A DNA stretch of 64,000 nt from contig MNCI01023951.1 in the NCBI GenBank assembly GCA_015680685.1, positions 275,612 to 339,611 of the forward strand, given 5' to 3'. The notes under the pieces are model-generated. The model saw only the letters and a program-made list of their open reading frames with translations, ran no database searches and was not told the DNA's origin. The stretch comes from Gnetum montanum (taxonomy: Eukaryota > Streptophyta > Gnetopsida > Gnetales > Gnetaceae). The translations under genes and the position numbers were made by a program. Numbering within the stretch: the stretch's first letter is position 1; every line of letters starts with the position of its first letter. Positions 44,552 through 58,234 of this stretch are shown in pieces.

Positions 44552-47500
44552 CTTACCTAAGGTTTTGGCTATATGCAAGGGGCTTAAATCTTCCCTCCTT
44601 GTGGTTGAGCTTGTTGTTGTACTTACTTGGTTTGGCCCCTTTGGTCTGAACATACCTCCTTATGACATGTGCATTGGGCCTCATGTGATATGGATCGGTC
44701 CTGATGTTGGTTTATTTTTGTCATTCGTTTTGCAAAATTTCAACATAGTTATATCGTGTCATTTAAGTGAGAAGTTGGCTCGTGATATCATTAAAACCAT
44801 GTTGCCTAGATCTACATAAGACATGTTTGCCTTAATTATTGACATAGATGACAGACTCTTTACAGTTGAGGGAGGCCCTCCCAAGGGTCCTATGTCTACT
44901 CATCCTTTGACTTGTGTATGGGAACTGCCTATTTGTAGCCATTATAACAGTAGAAACACACTTTTTCTAGCCTTCTGTGTGCGCACTCTATTCCAAAACC
45001 CACCTAGAACAGTGTATAGAGTGAACAGGTACATTCCTTTTTGCCTTGCTTAATTTTTGATTCTTTTAAAATTATATCGTTGTCTATGCATAAATATTCC
45101 TTTTCTATGCAAGCCTCATTTTGATGAGAATGGGATGCATGATGATGATGGTGGGCTCACCTTAGCGTGCACACCATAGGAGGCATTCATGGTGCACCCC
45201 ATTCTTCATGCTGCGGTACTAATCAAGATAAAAGGTGCTATTATTGACTACCATAGGTAATTTTCAAGGGCTTTTGAATGCTATCAAGTTTTTGATTGGT
45301 TACATGAGCATTGATCCTCCAATTGGCCAATTTTTCCTCAGAGAATTTATCCTACACCTAATTCACCTATGCCATTTACTGATGGTAAATGATCATACTC
45401 TAGACTCCATTTTCTATTTGTTGCATCATCATGTACTATGTTTTTAAACTTGCATTCCATGTTTTTTCTTCTTTTTTTCTACAACGGCTGTTTCTTCTAA
45501 TGAAGTTACCATCATATCAGGGCACACTAAGGCCACTCTTTTTATGAAGTATGGAGAGACAGAACAATCATAACAATGGTTGCAGAAGAAGGCCTCTGAG
45601 TTAGTCATCAGCTATCTTACCCATGTGGGTTTGATGGACTTGTTCACTACTCTAACTCCTAATATCCCAGCTATTGAAATGGTTACCATTATTGATTCCT
45701 TTAGTGACGATGCTTCTCATTTCACTACATGGTTTTGAGGAGTCAAGGTGTCTTTCCACTTGACTACTGAGTTCCTTTTCAATCTTTCTAGCATTCCTAT
45801 GGATGGCGCTAGAGTGGCAGTAGATAAAGTGACTAAAGAAAGCCAAATCATAAAGGAACTTGAAGATTGGTTAGTTGTGTCTCTCGGTCCGAAAGGTTTT
45901 TCCATGCAAGATGATACTCGATCAATAGAGATGAACTTCTTGTACCCTCTCTTTCAGGCATAGACATTTCCTAAATCTCTTTCTCAAGGAAGAAACCTTG
46001 CGATTGAGTCCATGCATATCATATGCGCAATCCTAGAGATGGACATGCGTTATAGCTGGACAAAGTTTCTTGGATCCAGCTTTCGTGGAGAGATTGTCAG
46101 ATTACGCTCAAACATTAATGCCAAATTCAATTTCATATTTTCCTTCTTTGTAGGATACTTACGTAGGTTTTCTGAATTCCTAGTAGTTTATGGTGATAAG
46201 CGTTATATATTAAGGGATCGTTCACAGCTATCCCGACCCTGGATTCATCATTTGTTTAGCCCCACTAAATCTCAGGACCCACCCAAAGGCATCAAAGAAT
46301 CAATGTCTATTACTACTGGGGGTGCAACTAGTCATTCCCATGATAGCTTGGGATTGGAACCACCTATACTGCACACATTTTTTAAAGGGGCTGAATGTCT
46401 GATTCATGAGACTGTCGGGAGATCCAAGGTGAAGGTGAAGAGAAATGAATGCCCAAGGGAGCCTGCCCTAGAGGTGAGACCACCAAGAGAGAAGAGGATC
46501 TGCTTTGTACTACTAGTGGAGGGTAAGTATTTTATTTTAATATTATATATTTATTTTTTATTGTGTTTTGATTTATATGTTTATTAAACGTACGTATATA
46601 CTATGTCATACTAATACTAGGATTCTGGTGTTATTAGAGGAAAGTCCTGAGAGGGAGAGAGAAGCCTTGGCCCCAATGGTTGAACCAGAAGTGGTCATCA
46701 CAGGGCCAGAGGAAGAAGGAAAAGAGGGGGAAGAAGCAATCTAGGAACCTCCTATCCCGCAAGAGGAAGATGTAACAAGCATCATGGGGATAAAGCTTGC
46801 AGAGGCTTTGGATGCACTTAGGCATTCAAGTGATGAAAGAGATGTCTTCGATGGTTTCTTCGATGGATCTTTGCAACTTGGTGATCCACCCAAGCTGAGC
46901 AGCAAAGGGCTTTTTGGTATGTTCCTTTTAGCTCAATCCACATTTTGTACCATTTAAATTTTATGTGTTATTTTTTTTATTATCTTGATTATTCCTAGAA
47001 TCAGAGGTAGATGCTGATGCCTCTAAGGCACATACATCCTAGGTAGAGGTGTCAAGGTCACAGGCCCCGATTGAGGTGACCTCCCATGCTTGTTCCACCT
47101 CCACTGACTAGCTAAGGCCATGGCCTGAGATGCCTAGTAAAATGGACTTTGTCACAGGCATCATTAATAACATGGTCACTCGCCTACAACAAGCTCATCC
47201 AGAACTAGGTATGTGTATGTTACATATTATGCTAAGTGTCCGGGTTTATTGTGTTTCTTTGCGTTTGTTGTTAATTATAGCTGATTCATGTGTGCGGTAC
47301 TTATACATGCAAGCACCAAGCTTCAATGGGATCCTTCTGAGGCTACTCATATTGATGCCCTCCCTGAATTTCCAAGGAATATTGAGCAAGTCCCTAGAAA
47401 GGTTTATGATGTAGTTTCTGGTTGCGTCATATAGAACGCTAAGTTGCTTTGGACTTGTAGGCGTTTAGTTGAGTATCTATGGGATGAGGTGCACTCATTG

Positions 47501-48330
47501 AAGAAAATACTAGCAAAGGAAAGAGAGGAGAAGAGGGATCTCCAATCCCGTTATGATTTTGCTATTGCTAAGTTGTCTGGTAATAGTACTTAGCACACAT
47601 CTAAGATCACCTATGCGCGTTACTAGACAGTTTTGAATAGAAAAGTGTAGGCGACAAGGGATTTAGCCGAACAAAAAACACAGATGGATTTTCTAAAAAA
47701 GAAATGTCACGATTGGAAATCCTTTGCTGCTAAAGTAAGGAAGTGGGGTCAAGACCAAAAGGATCACAAGTATTAGTATAAGAAATGGTTAAAGAAGAAG
47801 TTAGTTGAACATCATCAAATGGAAATGTTCATTGATGGGCTAGGCTTGTGTCTTGCTTACAATAGGTTTGCCAAGTGCACCGAGGTGGAGGGATCTCCCA
47901 AGAGAACCATTACCACTGCTTCCGAGGAGGCTTCGACAGGCATGTTCTCTCTTGAGTGCCCTACCTAAACCTCAGTGGACAAGGGTAAAACTTTGGCTAG
48001 TATTGATCTTGGCCTAGAGGAGGATTGGGCAAATGTGCCCAAGGAAGAGATTCTATGGCGTTTGGAGGCCAGCCTAAGGACCTCCTCACTTGTGAGTGTT
48101 TTATCATGGTGCTTACTTTTGTATGGTTTTATTTTTTTATTGTTAGTGTTACCTTTTTTCTTGTATTTGTATTCATGATTTGCCTTATTACTCATACCTG
48201 TTTCTCTCTTTTTTTTGTTCTATTATAGGGACATGTTAATGATTGAGCTAGCCCCAATGGAGCGAGAGTGGATGATGAGGATGATTTTGGGGACCGGCCC
48301 CCTCCTAGTACTAATACATGAGCTTAATGT
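44552..48330 (+). pseudogene. Antisense multi-exon gene inside element C
   Basis: Homologous to the gene at 23190-27249 and again opposite to pol. HAD-like exon about 44557-45028 (donor ACAGGTACATT); exon about 45477-46523 with TKATLFMKYGE, IIKELEDWLVVSLGPKGF, SLSQGRNLAIES, FVGYLRRFSEFLVV and SQDPPKGIKES, donor GGGTAAGTA; then about 46625-46917 (donor GGTATGTT), a short exon to 47209 (AGGTATGTG), coiled-coil-like part 47430-47860, and a last exon after TCTATTATAG at 48229. Stops at 45571, 45736 and 45961 and others. The HAD aspartates are absent (VVELVVVL). Confidence 0.65.
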
Positions 48331-48659
48331 TAATCCAGCTTTAACTATTAAATGTTTTAGATTCTTGGATCTTTAATGGAAATATATGATGGACAAATGT
48401 AATTATATGGATCTAATCATGGCATACTTTGTTGGAAGTTTATTACCATATTGATGTTCAATATTTTTTTATATGTTTTCTTTTTTTTATTTTTTTTGTT
48501 GTTTTTCTTGTTTTCTCAAGTATTATCGTGAACATATGCATGTAGCTGAATGTAAAATGAGGGAACAAAATGTAAATCAAATATTTGTAAAACAAGAGAA
48601 AGTAATGAGAAGGCATGAATCGAAATTGTAACTTGTAACTTGTAAATGAACATTTAACG

Positions 48660-48955
48660 TAACGTAACAAGAGTTTGTGAATTTGTACATGTTGAGCTCT
48701 AGTTTAAAGCCATTTTGGGCTATGTACATTAGTTTAAATTCATGATGGACTATCACATCTATGTTAAAGAAAGAAGGATCACCATTTTTAGGCCATAGTG
48801 GGTTGAAAGCAATAACAGTTTTAGGATGCTTTAAAAGGAACTAGCCATTTCTGACTATGGCTAATTTAACATCATTGCGGACTTTCGTTGGTAGTTTAAC
48901 ATCATACTGGACGATTGGTAGTTTAACGTATTTCTAGACGGTGATGGTAGTTCAC
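48660..48955 (-). repeat. Repeat block 1 of element C
   Basis: About nine diverged units with plus-strand core TAGTTTAACATCATACTGGACG or TTTTAGGCCATAGTGGG. Less uniform than the related array of A. The stretch 48331-48659 before it is AT-rich and non-coding. Confidence 0.75.
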
Positions 48956-48956
48956 C

Positions 48957-49970
48957 CTAACTATTGAGTTTCTTTTTAATCCTTCGTAGTTTCACGTGAG
49001 GGGTAGGGCATGTAGGCATGATCTTATACTCACCTTCCCCTTCACTAGTGATGTCAAAGGTTAATTTTGACCAAGAGACGTCAGTGGGAATGGCTCCTAT
49101 ATCTATGTTGTCCAGCACTTCCTTAGTTTTAGTAGGATCATGAGCTAACGTTTGGTTCATGTCTTGAAGTATGCTCATGGTTCCTTGTTTAGGCTCAAAG
49201 AACTCAACTTCTGACCCTTGATCCATTCCTGAGTGCGAGGAAGTGAGTGATGTTGTTGTATCCCTATGTATGATGATTTCACCACCCTCATAAGGTAGGT
49301 GGATCTCTTGATGGATTGATGAGGATACGGCTCTTAGTTGAGCTAGCCAAGGACGTCTTAGAATCAGATTGAACCTCGGCATTTTGTCAACCACTACAAA
49401 TTCAACTGATGTGGGGAATTGGTACCTGCTATGAAATCAAAGGTAACCATGCCTTTTACCACGACATGGGAACAATTGAAGAATTTTAATAAAGAAGTTC
49501 TTGTGGGCGGTATTTGCTCTGTAAGCCCCAATTTTTCGATGACAAGAAAGGGTATTACGTTCTTTGTTGCACCATCATCGACATGCACCCTACATATCTT
49601 GAAATGGTTGACTTGTTTTGTTATGAACATAGGGGTTGTAGTAACCTCTCCCATTTTTTCATCTCACTTAATGTCATTAGCATGAAACTCCAGGGATGTG
49701 GTCCTTGATTCTTGAAGTTTTAGGGACCGTACTGCATAAATGGACGGCTCATCTATAGGAAGGTCCTCACTAATAGGAATTGAAGTCAACATATGCATGA
49801 GAGCTTCCTGATGTACCATTGAAGTCATTACCAAATCATACAAGCTTAAGGAAGTATTCTTTTGTTTCAAGGCCTACGTGACTTGGGTCAATGCACTCAC
49901 TAGATCCTTACCATTTTCGTCACTCTTGTCTATAGAGACTTGGTCCATTTGACTCAGCATTCGTATCTCT
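48957..49970 (-). pseudogene. Aspartic protease, element C
   Basis: KQKNTSLSLYDLVMTS, VHVDDGATKNVIPF (D-D-G active site), FNLILRRPWLAQLRAVSS (Gly of ILGR changed to Arg). A frameshift near 49395-49430 splits it. Ends KLRRIKKKLNS at 48957. Confidence 0.8.
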
Positions 49971-51434
49971 CATGGAGGGATTTTTATGTTGGTAGTTGGG
50001 GATATTGAGTTTGGGACCCTGTGAGTGCTGGTATTCTTGTCTTGATGACTTGTGCTAGGCTCACTGATGGATGGAACCATAGGAACAACATTTAGTGGTA
50101 TGGGCTTCAGCGGTCCTAATTTGTGCTTATGATGTTCCTATTCTAGGCACTCTCTTGTGAGCCTGTCAACAAGGCACTCTCATAAGGGTCACGGGGGAAC
50201 TGTAGGGGGTTTCACGTCAGGGTGTTTTGGTACCCGGATCACAAAGGGAGTGGGCCATGTTTCTAATGTTGTGGTTGCTACGCCGATGGAAGGAGGCACA
50301 CTAATGACAAATGGTTTTTGTGGTGCAGGGAACGTGCGTATGACGAAAGGAGTTTGAGGATATGTTGAGGTAGGTGTATTTTCCAAAGGCCTACAAATCA
50401 AAAAATGCTTTCCCGGGACATCCTGTACATTCTCCACATGGATAGTCTTAATCACATATGGTGCATCATTAGTATTGAGAGGGTCCTTGTAGAGTCCCAT
50501 GGGTTGGTTTTGGAGCCTTACATGATTTGCCTCATCAAATACTATTTCACCCCTATCAATCATGCGTTGTATATCCTATTTTAGGGTGAAGCAGTAGTCA
50601 GTTTCATGCTCACACCATTGGTGATATTCACAAAACCTATCCAATCTAAAGCCTCTTGGAATGGGGGGCTCATTAGCTATTTCTAAAGTAAGGTTAGCTA
50701 ACTCATAGAATCAATCATGTTTTTGAGACACTGCAGGGGACATTTGTTTATGTTTCATTAACCCGACCTTTAGAAGTTGATCTAACAATTATGAAGGCCT
50801 CATAGGCAAGGGTGTATATTGGATGGGATCCTTTCATTCGAGTGTATGAGTGTGACCCATGTTGGTGTTTTTATTAGAGGAAGATTAGGGTGTAGGCATA
50901 GGTATTGTTCTCTCACAACCGATTGGAGTAATAAGTTTTTTTCCTTTCAGTCCTGGATTATTAGGTTGGGCTGTCTTTGCCACCATCGCTACCATCGTTT
51001 TGGATTTATCTTTATCTTTCCTCGTATGTTGGCTTCTATAGGTCAAGTAAGCTGGGTCGTTACTCGTTTGCGTCGCCTCTTCTATGTTCTTAATTTGCAT
51101 GAATGCTTGGCTCAAAGTACAGGAACTTAAATAATAAATTTTTGAATTAATAAAGTCATTGACAATCACTATAAGGATGCTAAGAAGGTATGTTTTAGGG
51201 ATGGGCTCGTGAAGTTCATTCAGGGCTGCACTTCACCTTTGGATAAATTTTTGTACTAGCTCCAACGGCACCTATTTAATATAAATCAAGTTGTCCAGTG
51301 TGGCTTTAGGCTTTAGATTATATTTGAAATGGGTAACAAATCTTCTAAAGAGGATATGAAGTTACGGGGTAAACCTCAGTACCAGTCTAAGGCGTTTCCC
51401 ATTAAGGACATAGCAAATACACACAAAATTACAT
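49971..51434 (-). pseudogene. Gag, element C, interrupted by element E
   Basis: Cys/His region CEYH and MIDRGEIVFDEANHVR, the VIKTIHVE and PFVIRT repeats of the Pro-rich linker, and VNDFINSKIYYLSSCTLSQAF match A and B. Many stops. The core is cut at 51434 where E's LTR begins. Confidence 0.72.
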
Positions 51435-53036
51435 TGAATCACCCTAAACAATGTGGGGTCATCCTTGCTTCACTAGGCTCTTGCAGTCCACACAGCACTA
51501 CGACAGTTCATCAAGAGGAGAACATTCTGAGTTCAGGCTGTCCAGTTTGGAAAATTTTCTACTTTGAGCATGGATAGGTTCTATGTCATCCTGCTTGTCC
51601 ACCAAATTAGCCTGACCAATCGATAGCCTACTCAGAAACTATGCAGAATTGGCAGTAGCACTCTCAATGCGCAAAAAATAGTTTGGCAAGTTTTGTAAGT
51701 CATGAAGTCTTCTACGTTACACTACACCTTGTAGCATAGCAAGCTTCAAAAAATACAATAGCAAAAAAAATTTCCATGCTATGCTATGCCACATAGCATA
51801 GCATTGCAACGACTTCACCACCATTCCCCTCGCTCAATTTCAAGTTCTGCAATGATGTCCCTTTCTGTTAGGATGCGGCGGACCATGTCTACTGCTACGC
51901 TACGCTGAGCTACATGGCGCAGCAAGGCATAGAAATCCTATAAAGGCATCTCGAAGGGTAGAATCAGCAAAGTTCGTAAGATTTGCATCGAGAAGATGAA
52001 TTTTCCAAATCGGCAAAACTTTCGTGACTAAGGCTAGTCGCTACGCTACACTACGCTACGTAGCGTAGCAAGCATACAACATGTAGCAGAACGCACGACA
52101 AGGTGCTATGCCACACCAAGCATGTTATGCTACAAAGCATAGCAAGGCATGTGGGTAGTTGTATGACATCAATGCACTCCACCTAATTGGACCATTGGCG
52201 CACGTCTCCAGACGATGATGGCGAAATTACGGCATGGCAGGCTCGTAGTTACTGCATGACAAGCTCGCATTACAATGGTCTTTTAGGTTCAACGGTCATA
52301 CATGGCACGAGTGACACCGACAAGTCAATGTGTGCCCTCTAGTCCTATAAATACCCCAACAAACAACATCCAAAAAAGAGTTTGCATTTTTTAAAAAGAA
52401 TGACATTCAAGCAGTGAGAACTTTTTAAATCCTGAAAAATTCTCCCCTCTCTGGCATTGTAACATCAAGCATTACGAGCTCTTTGTTTGATACTGCAAAC
52501 AGTTAGCATTTTCAACTAACACTCTATTCTGCCTTTCTTCTACTACCTTGGTAAAATTTCTGTATTATCAACACCTAAGTTCACACCCTAGTGCAGTCTG
52601 TTTTGCTCTGCAAGTCTTGGTTACTCTTGGGATCTCTGCATGTCATCACGCTCTGCAACTGACTGTATCCATCTTAATAGAGCAAGTCTATAGCTTCGGA
52701 GTGGTGCATGTTTCTAACTACCTTTTACTTTATTTCTTACCTATTGTCCCGTTTGCTTTACTTTTTCTTTTTTATTCACTTTCAAACATTACTTTGCATT
52801 GTTGTTGCATTTTCTGCTTTATTTACTTTCAAGCATCATTTCGCATTTCCATTTTGTCCCAAATTGCAAAAGGCTATGTTGACACCGACATAAATCCATG
52901 TCTAATCAACCAGACCGCTCAGGGTGCTTCGTATTCGCACACACCTAGCACGGCCCCCCTGCAAGTACGGGGACAAAACTGTCGTGCCCGTCGACCCCTT
53001 GGTGTTTTCTAGCCATCGACGTTTTCAGTCGCTACA
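51435..53036 (+). repeat. 5' LTR of element E (1,602 bp)
   Basis: TGAATCACCCTAAACAATG...GTCGCTACA; the start matches 63951-64000. U3 has inverted repeats of the word GCTAYGC: ATGCTATGCTATG - 3 bases - CATAGCATAGCAT at 51776-51804 and the 18-base palindrome CTACGCTACGTAGCGTAG at 52051-52068. TATA box CTATAAATAC at 52345-52354. Confidence 0.88.
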
Positions 53037-53042
53037 GTTTTC

Positions 53043-53060
53043 TGGTGCTAGAAGGAGGGC
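53043..53060 (+). promoter_or_regulatory. Primer binding site, element E
   Basis: TGGTGCTAGAAGGAGGGC six bases after the LTR end. Confidence 0.75.
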
Positions 53061-53160
53061 CTTTTGGTGCCTTTTCTATGTGTCACAGTAGTTCTATGAA
53101 CCTTCTGTACCCTGATACACATAAGCTCAAACGTGACACCCTCTTCTGGTTTTTTGAGCT

Positions 53161-53786
53161 TTGTGCGGTGTAGATCAGTCACCTCAATGGTTCCTCGGGA
53201 GCCCTATAGGACACAAGGCCTCTGATCACTGGCTAACTAGCTCTTTTACAGTTGTCGTACATGCATCCTGTACCCCATCCCATGTGGTACAGACTGGTTG
53301 CTTCGACGATCCCTCGGGGATCCTGTGAGACGAAAAGCGTTTTTGATCCTAGTTAGCTTACCCATCTTGTGGTTGTCCTGCATGTGTTTTGTACCCCATC
53401 TTGTGTGGTACAGACCGATTACTCCGACGGTCCTTAGGGGATCCTGCAAGACACAAAGCCTTTCTATTAGCTTTCTTGTCTTATGGTAGTCTCATAAGCC
53501 TTCTACACCCTGATACACATTAGCATAGACTTGGCATCCATCTATGGTTGTTTACACGGTGTGCGGTGTAGATTGGTCGCCTCGATGATTCCTCGAGAGC
53601 CCTACGAGACATAAAGCCTCCGATAGCCAGTTAACTTGCCTTCCTTTTTTATAGTATTCTTGCACGTCCTCTACATCTTAGCTCACACAGACATAAATGT
53701 TGACACCCTGTTGTGATTGTTTACGCCTTGTGTAATGTAGATCGGTCACCTCGATGGTTCCTCTGGAATCCAGCAAGATGTAAAGA
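53161..53786 (+). repeat. Five-fold repeated leader module, element E
   Basis: A ~58-base segment (GTGTAGATCRGTCACCTCRA...TTCCTCGGGAGCC...ACAAAGCC) recurs at about 53165, 53283, 53403, 53561 and 53727, each preceded by a TGTACCCTGATACACA-like piece. B has one copy (18745-18800). It lies between PBS and gag, where packaging or translation signals are expected. Confidence 0.75.
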
Positions 53787-53878
53787 TTCTTCTTCACTGT
53801 TTCTTCCAGGTTTCCTATTTGTTTGCACTCTTTGGCACAACTTTTACACTTTCTTTTTGCACAATTACCTACTTAACG

Positions 53879-56458
53879 ATGGCTTTTTCAACTACTACTG
53901 CTAATTCCTTCAACGTAGAAGCCCCCTTCAACGTTGAAGTTCTCATCACGGTTCAAGGCACTACTGGTGTTGAACAACCACCGAATCCGAGGTTGGAAGC
54001 ACATCGATCTCTCAGAATCCAAAATCAGGAACCTAAGGGACTAGCCCAACAACACAAGCATTATATTTTCCTTTTTGCAAAGGTGCAAGCTAATTTTCCC
54101 TTGGATTTACATGAACTCGAAGAAAAATGCAGCTTCGAGTTCACCTACTTCAACGGGAAAGAATTCGTTCTGACTCCCAGCATTTTGCTATCTTTATCGC
54201 AAACGTATCAAAGGCTTCTGGATCAATTAATCCAGTTGGCTAGGCTTAGGGAGCAATAGGATATTGTGTCCAACCAAGACGACACCTTTCAAGATGGACA
54301 GGAAGAACTCGATTCCCAATCTGACTAGGGAGGTCAAACCAACCTCGTTCCTATCCCGCCTACCCAATCCTTCTGGGCCAACCCGCTATCTGTCACCACT
54401 CCCTTCACCATCACGCCTACACTTCAGTAGCCTACAACCATAATGGAAATGGGTACCCATGCCACATTCCTAGCATATCATCACCCTTATTCCCCTATTT
54501 TGTTCGCAGAAACTGGGCCCCCGCAAACTTTCTATCAGCACATTCCTGTAGCGTGTAATATGCCTGTCACAACTACCCTACTGCATGTTCACACTGTACC
54601 TACTTCGCAACCGCATATAACTTCCATGCCAATTCCTACGTACACATCTATTCCATCCACTGTGGTAGGCCCCAACCCATCCACATGGTGGACCTCGTTC
54701 ACTTCTTCGTCTGTTCTACAACCATCGCAGATGTCCCACTATATTTGCCCTCAGACCTACACAACCCCGCAAATAGTATATCCTAGCACAGGGCCATGGC
54801 CTATCCTGCCAGTGACCCAAACATTCTATCCGACGGCTCAACCCGTTGTTGCTGCTCTGACAATACCACCGACCAGATGGTGGACAACGCAAGCTTCACC
54901 TTTAGTGGGCGCGGTCCCAACGGCACTGTCGATGAGCCAGCCCGCCACTGCTACCATGTCGCATGTGGGAGCTACCACTGTAGTCCCTCAATCATCCACA
55001 ATGTTGTTGGATCTAGACCAAGAATTTCAGCTCATCTAGACCCTAACTGAGGAAATAAAATGCCTCAAAGCTATTGGGTCCAACATGGTACAAGGCATAG
55101 ACTTTTATCAGGATGACCCCATCAACCCTGCAATCTCTGCTTTAACGTTAACCCCCAAGATTTCTCTCTTGCACTTCACGAAGTACGATGGGGAGGGAGA
55201 TCCCAACGTGCATCTTGTCACCTTCAAGTCTGAGTCTTTACTATTGCAACAGTGGCTGCATACAATCATTCTCATTTTTGCCATGTCCCTAGCCGAGAAA
55301 GCCCTAGATTGGTACCACACGTTTCCACGCTCATCCATTTCAACTTTGGAAAAGCTCCTGACCCAGTTTGTGACATGCTTCAAGTACAACTTGAAGCCAG
55401 AAACCACGCTGGATCAGTTGATGAGCGTGAAACAAGACACGCTAGAACCAGTCCAAAAATTCTTTCAATGTTGGAGCATAACCCTTAACGAAATCTGCGA
55501 GCCCATTGCGGAGGCTCACTTGTTGGCCGTCTTTAAGGGTGTAGTAAATGACTTCATCAAGTCCAAACTGTACGATCTCACTCCTTGCTCTCTCAGTCAG
55601 GCTTTCACTCAAACTAAGAGCATATAGGATGCAACCAAGGCAAGCAAAGACCTAGCCTACATCACTTACAAAAGCACCATTGCAAAGAAAGACAAAGGTA
55701 AGGCCCCAAAAACCACAATGGCTGCTATGGCAACTGAAGCCAAGCCCAAGCCTAGTAGTAGTGGTAGCAAGAATAACAAGAAACCAGCCCTACCTATGGC
55801 TAACCCTACGCCCAAACTAGGCTAAGCACTACAACCTATTGCGCCTACGCCCGAGACATCTGCATACACCAAACCCAACTTTGAGTGCAAAGATCGCTCG
55901 AAATACACCCTCCTTTCTCTCAAACCTTCAAAACTCCTGAAGCAACTGCTGGCAGCAGGCTACATCCAACACAAGCAGATGTCAAAAGAAGCAAACGCAA
56001 GACATCAACGCTACTATGAGCTCCTTAGGAATCCCTCTTTGGCCCTTTTCAATGAGCCTACAAACCCTAGGGATTTCAAGCTAGACAGGTTTTATGACTA
56101 CCACCAACTATGTAGTCACACCACAGATTATTGTCTATCATTGCAGGATGACATCCAAAGGTTAATCGATCTTGGGAAGCTAGTGTTGGATGAAAGCAAT
56201 CCAATACACCCTGAAAATCAATCTATGTATGTCTACATAGATCCCCTCAATGCCAATAATGTCAGTTATGTCATCAACGCCATCGGCATTGACAATGATC
56301 CCAGGCCACCCTTCCAACCATTTGTGATCCATGTGCCTCAGCGTAGTGCACTAGCACCACCAACAAGCTTGCAGCCACCCTTCATCCTAAAAATCCCACC
56401 ACAGGCATCCACCTTTGCACCACCTATCAACAAGGCCATGCGGTCCCATAGTTAACAC
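53879..56458 (+). pseudogene. Gag, element E
   Basis: Start ATG 53879 (MAFSTTTANSF), aligned with B. N-terminal YFNGKEFVLTPSILLSLSQ segment, Pro/Thr-rich linker, then FYQDDPINP, FTKYDGEGDPNVHLVTF, FAMSLAEKALDWYHTFP and the Cys/His segment FYDYHQLCSHTTDYC with LQDDIQRLIDLG. One frame runs from 53879 to 56455 with only a few stops (54257, 55037, 55625 among them). Confidence 0.85.
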
Positions 56459-57693
56459 CTCTAGCACCATTCGTCATCAAGGGTCTGACGTCTTTGAAAA
56501 CCCCTATCTCACACACTAGAATTGAACAATCTCCTCATCCCACAAGGTGAGACGCTTACTGTTCGAGTGAGACATCGAAGGGAAGTACCGTCAAGGGTAT
56601 CCCCAAGCCTATTCCTTCACCCCTTGCATCCACACCTTCGTCACCAAAGATGAAGGTCGACACAATTACGCAGCCTGTACCACCTGATCGACAGGGATCT
56701 AGACCCAGATCCGAGACTACCTCTCCTTAGGAGATTCATCTTCTAGGATGAATCGAGGAGGAAGAAAGTGTCACATAAGTGGGAAGCCAAGGCCTTCTAG
56801 ACATCCTCACCCAGATTAAGCAAGCTCTAAAGCCGAAAAATGCTACACCGAGCTTGTACGACCTAATCATGACATCTCCACCCCACCGAGAAGTGCTAGT
56901 TCACATATTAACAACGATTTCAGTTAATGAAAACATGCCAACAGAAGATGAAGTGATCCACTCAGTAAGGCTTTCCTTTGTACCTGCAAAGCCCGCACCA
57001 TCCTAATTAACTTTCTATAACGATGCCATTAGGAAAGATCCTGAAGGGGGTCAAGTAAGTACGGTGCCTCTCTTCATCACAATTCGGATTCATCAACACT
57101 GGATCCGAAGGGTACACATTGATGATGGGGCCACCATGAACGTAATTTCCTTCCCTGTTATGGATAAGTTGGGATTGGTCGACCAGATCAAACCAACGAT
57201 GACATCATGTCTAAGGTCCTTCAACGGGGCACGCGTCCTAGTGAAAGGCACAATGCACATAAACTTCGTATCAGGGGACCAGTTCCCCACAGACACAACA
57301 TTCATCGTAGTCGAAGAAATGATCAGGTTTCACCAGATCTTGGGAAGATCATGATTAGCATGACTTAGGGTTGTCTCCTCACCTATACACCACGAAATCC
57401 ACTTACCATACGTAGGTAGGGAGGTGGTGATCCATGGTGATGAAGTGGTAACGCAAGAAATTAGCAATGTAAACATGGAACAGGGCTCAGAGGTTACAAC
57501 CTCTGAGAATGAAGTGCCTATTCATGCATGCATTAATCATTCAACGGAAGGATCAGCTCAACGAGATGACTCCCAAATCAAAAATGCATGGGTCGAGTTG
57601 TCCTTCCAAGCAGAGGACAATGATGTGAATAAGTACCCTAGTGAAACACCTCGGCCTTATGTTCCAATCAACCCACGACGGGTCAGTAAGTAG
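56459..57693 (+). pseudogene. Aspartic protease, element E
   Basis: DILTQIKQALKPKN and LYDLIMTS, then VHIDDGATMNVISF (D-D-G) at about 57114-57155, and FHQILGRS where a TGA at 57352 stops the frame. Frameshift near 56460-56780. Ends at 57691. Confidence 0.8.
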
Positions 57694-57779
57694 CTACGCA
57701 TAGCATAGCAACTCTACTGTTTCCTGCCAAGTTGCCATCCCTTGTACATTCATCGTTTCCTCGCCTTGTTAGTATGCCA

Positions 57780-58100
57780 TCCTTCTGGCGTGCTATGCTA
57801 ACGGCCCAAAATGGCCTAAAACTATGATCACTGTTGTTTGCTTTGTTAACATATTATCTCTTTTGGGCAATGAGCCCGGAATGGCCTAAAACTAGCATCG
57901 TTGCTTTTTTTTCGCTTTAAGCTTTCTGCATGATAGGAAATGGCCTAAAACTAGTACCGTTTCTTTTCACTTTGACATGTTACACGACGGCCCGAAATGG
58001 CCTAAAACTAGCACTGTTTCTTTTCACTTTGACACGTTGCACGACGGCCTGAAATGGCCAAAACCTAGCAATGGCCCGAGATGGCCTAAAACTAGCATAC
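57780..58100 (+). repeat. Repeat block 1 of element E
   Basis: Six to seven units of about 58 bases with core GGCCYGAAATGGCCTAAAAC followed by TAGCA. Same core as B block 1. Confidence 0.88.
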
Positions 58101-58234
58101 AAGAGCATGAAAACTTTACATAATATACAAGTTAACATAAAATTGGTTTCTTTTCTAAAGTTTTCATTTCATTCAAAATTTTCACCTATTGGCAATGTCT
58201 AAAAAATTTTCAAAATAAAAAAAATCCCATGCTA

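Larger units (their letters stand above)
35913..51434 (-). mobile_element. Element C: Tat-like LTR retrotransposon with antisense gene, 5' part missing
   Basis: On the minus strand: gag (cut at 51434 by E), protease, block 1, antisense gene (plus strand), pol, block 2, spacer, purine tract, 3' LTR. Same plan as B and E; gag-pro closest to A. The 5' LTR would lie beyond E, outside the window, so a target duplication cannot be checked (flank at 35908-35912 is CCATC). Confidence 0.88.
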
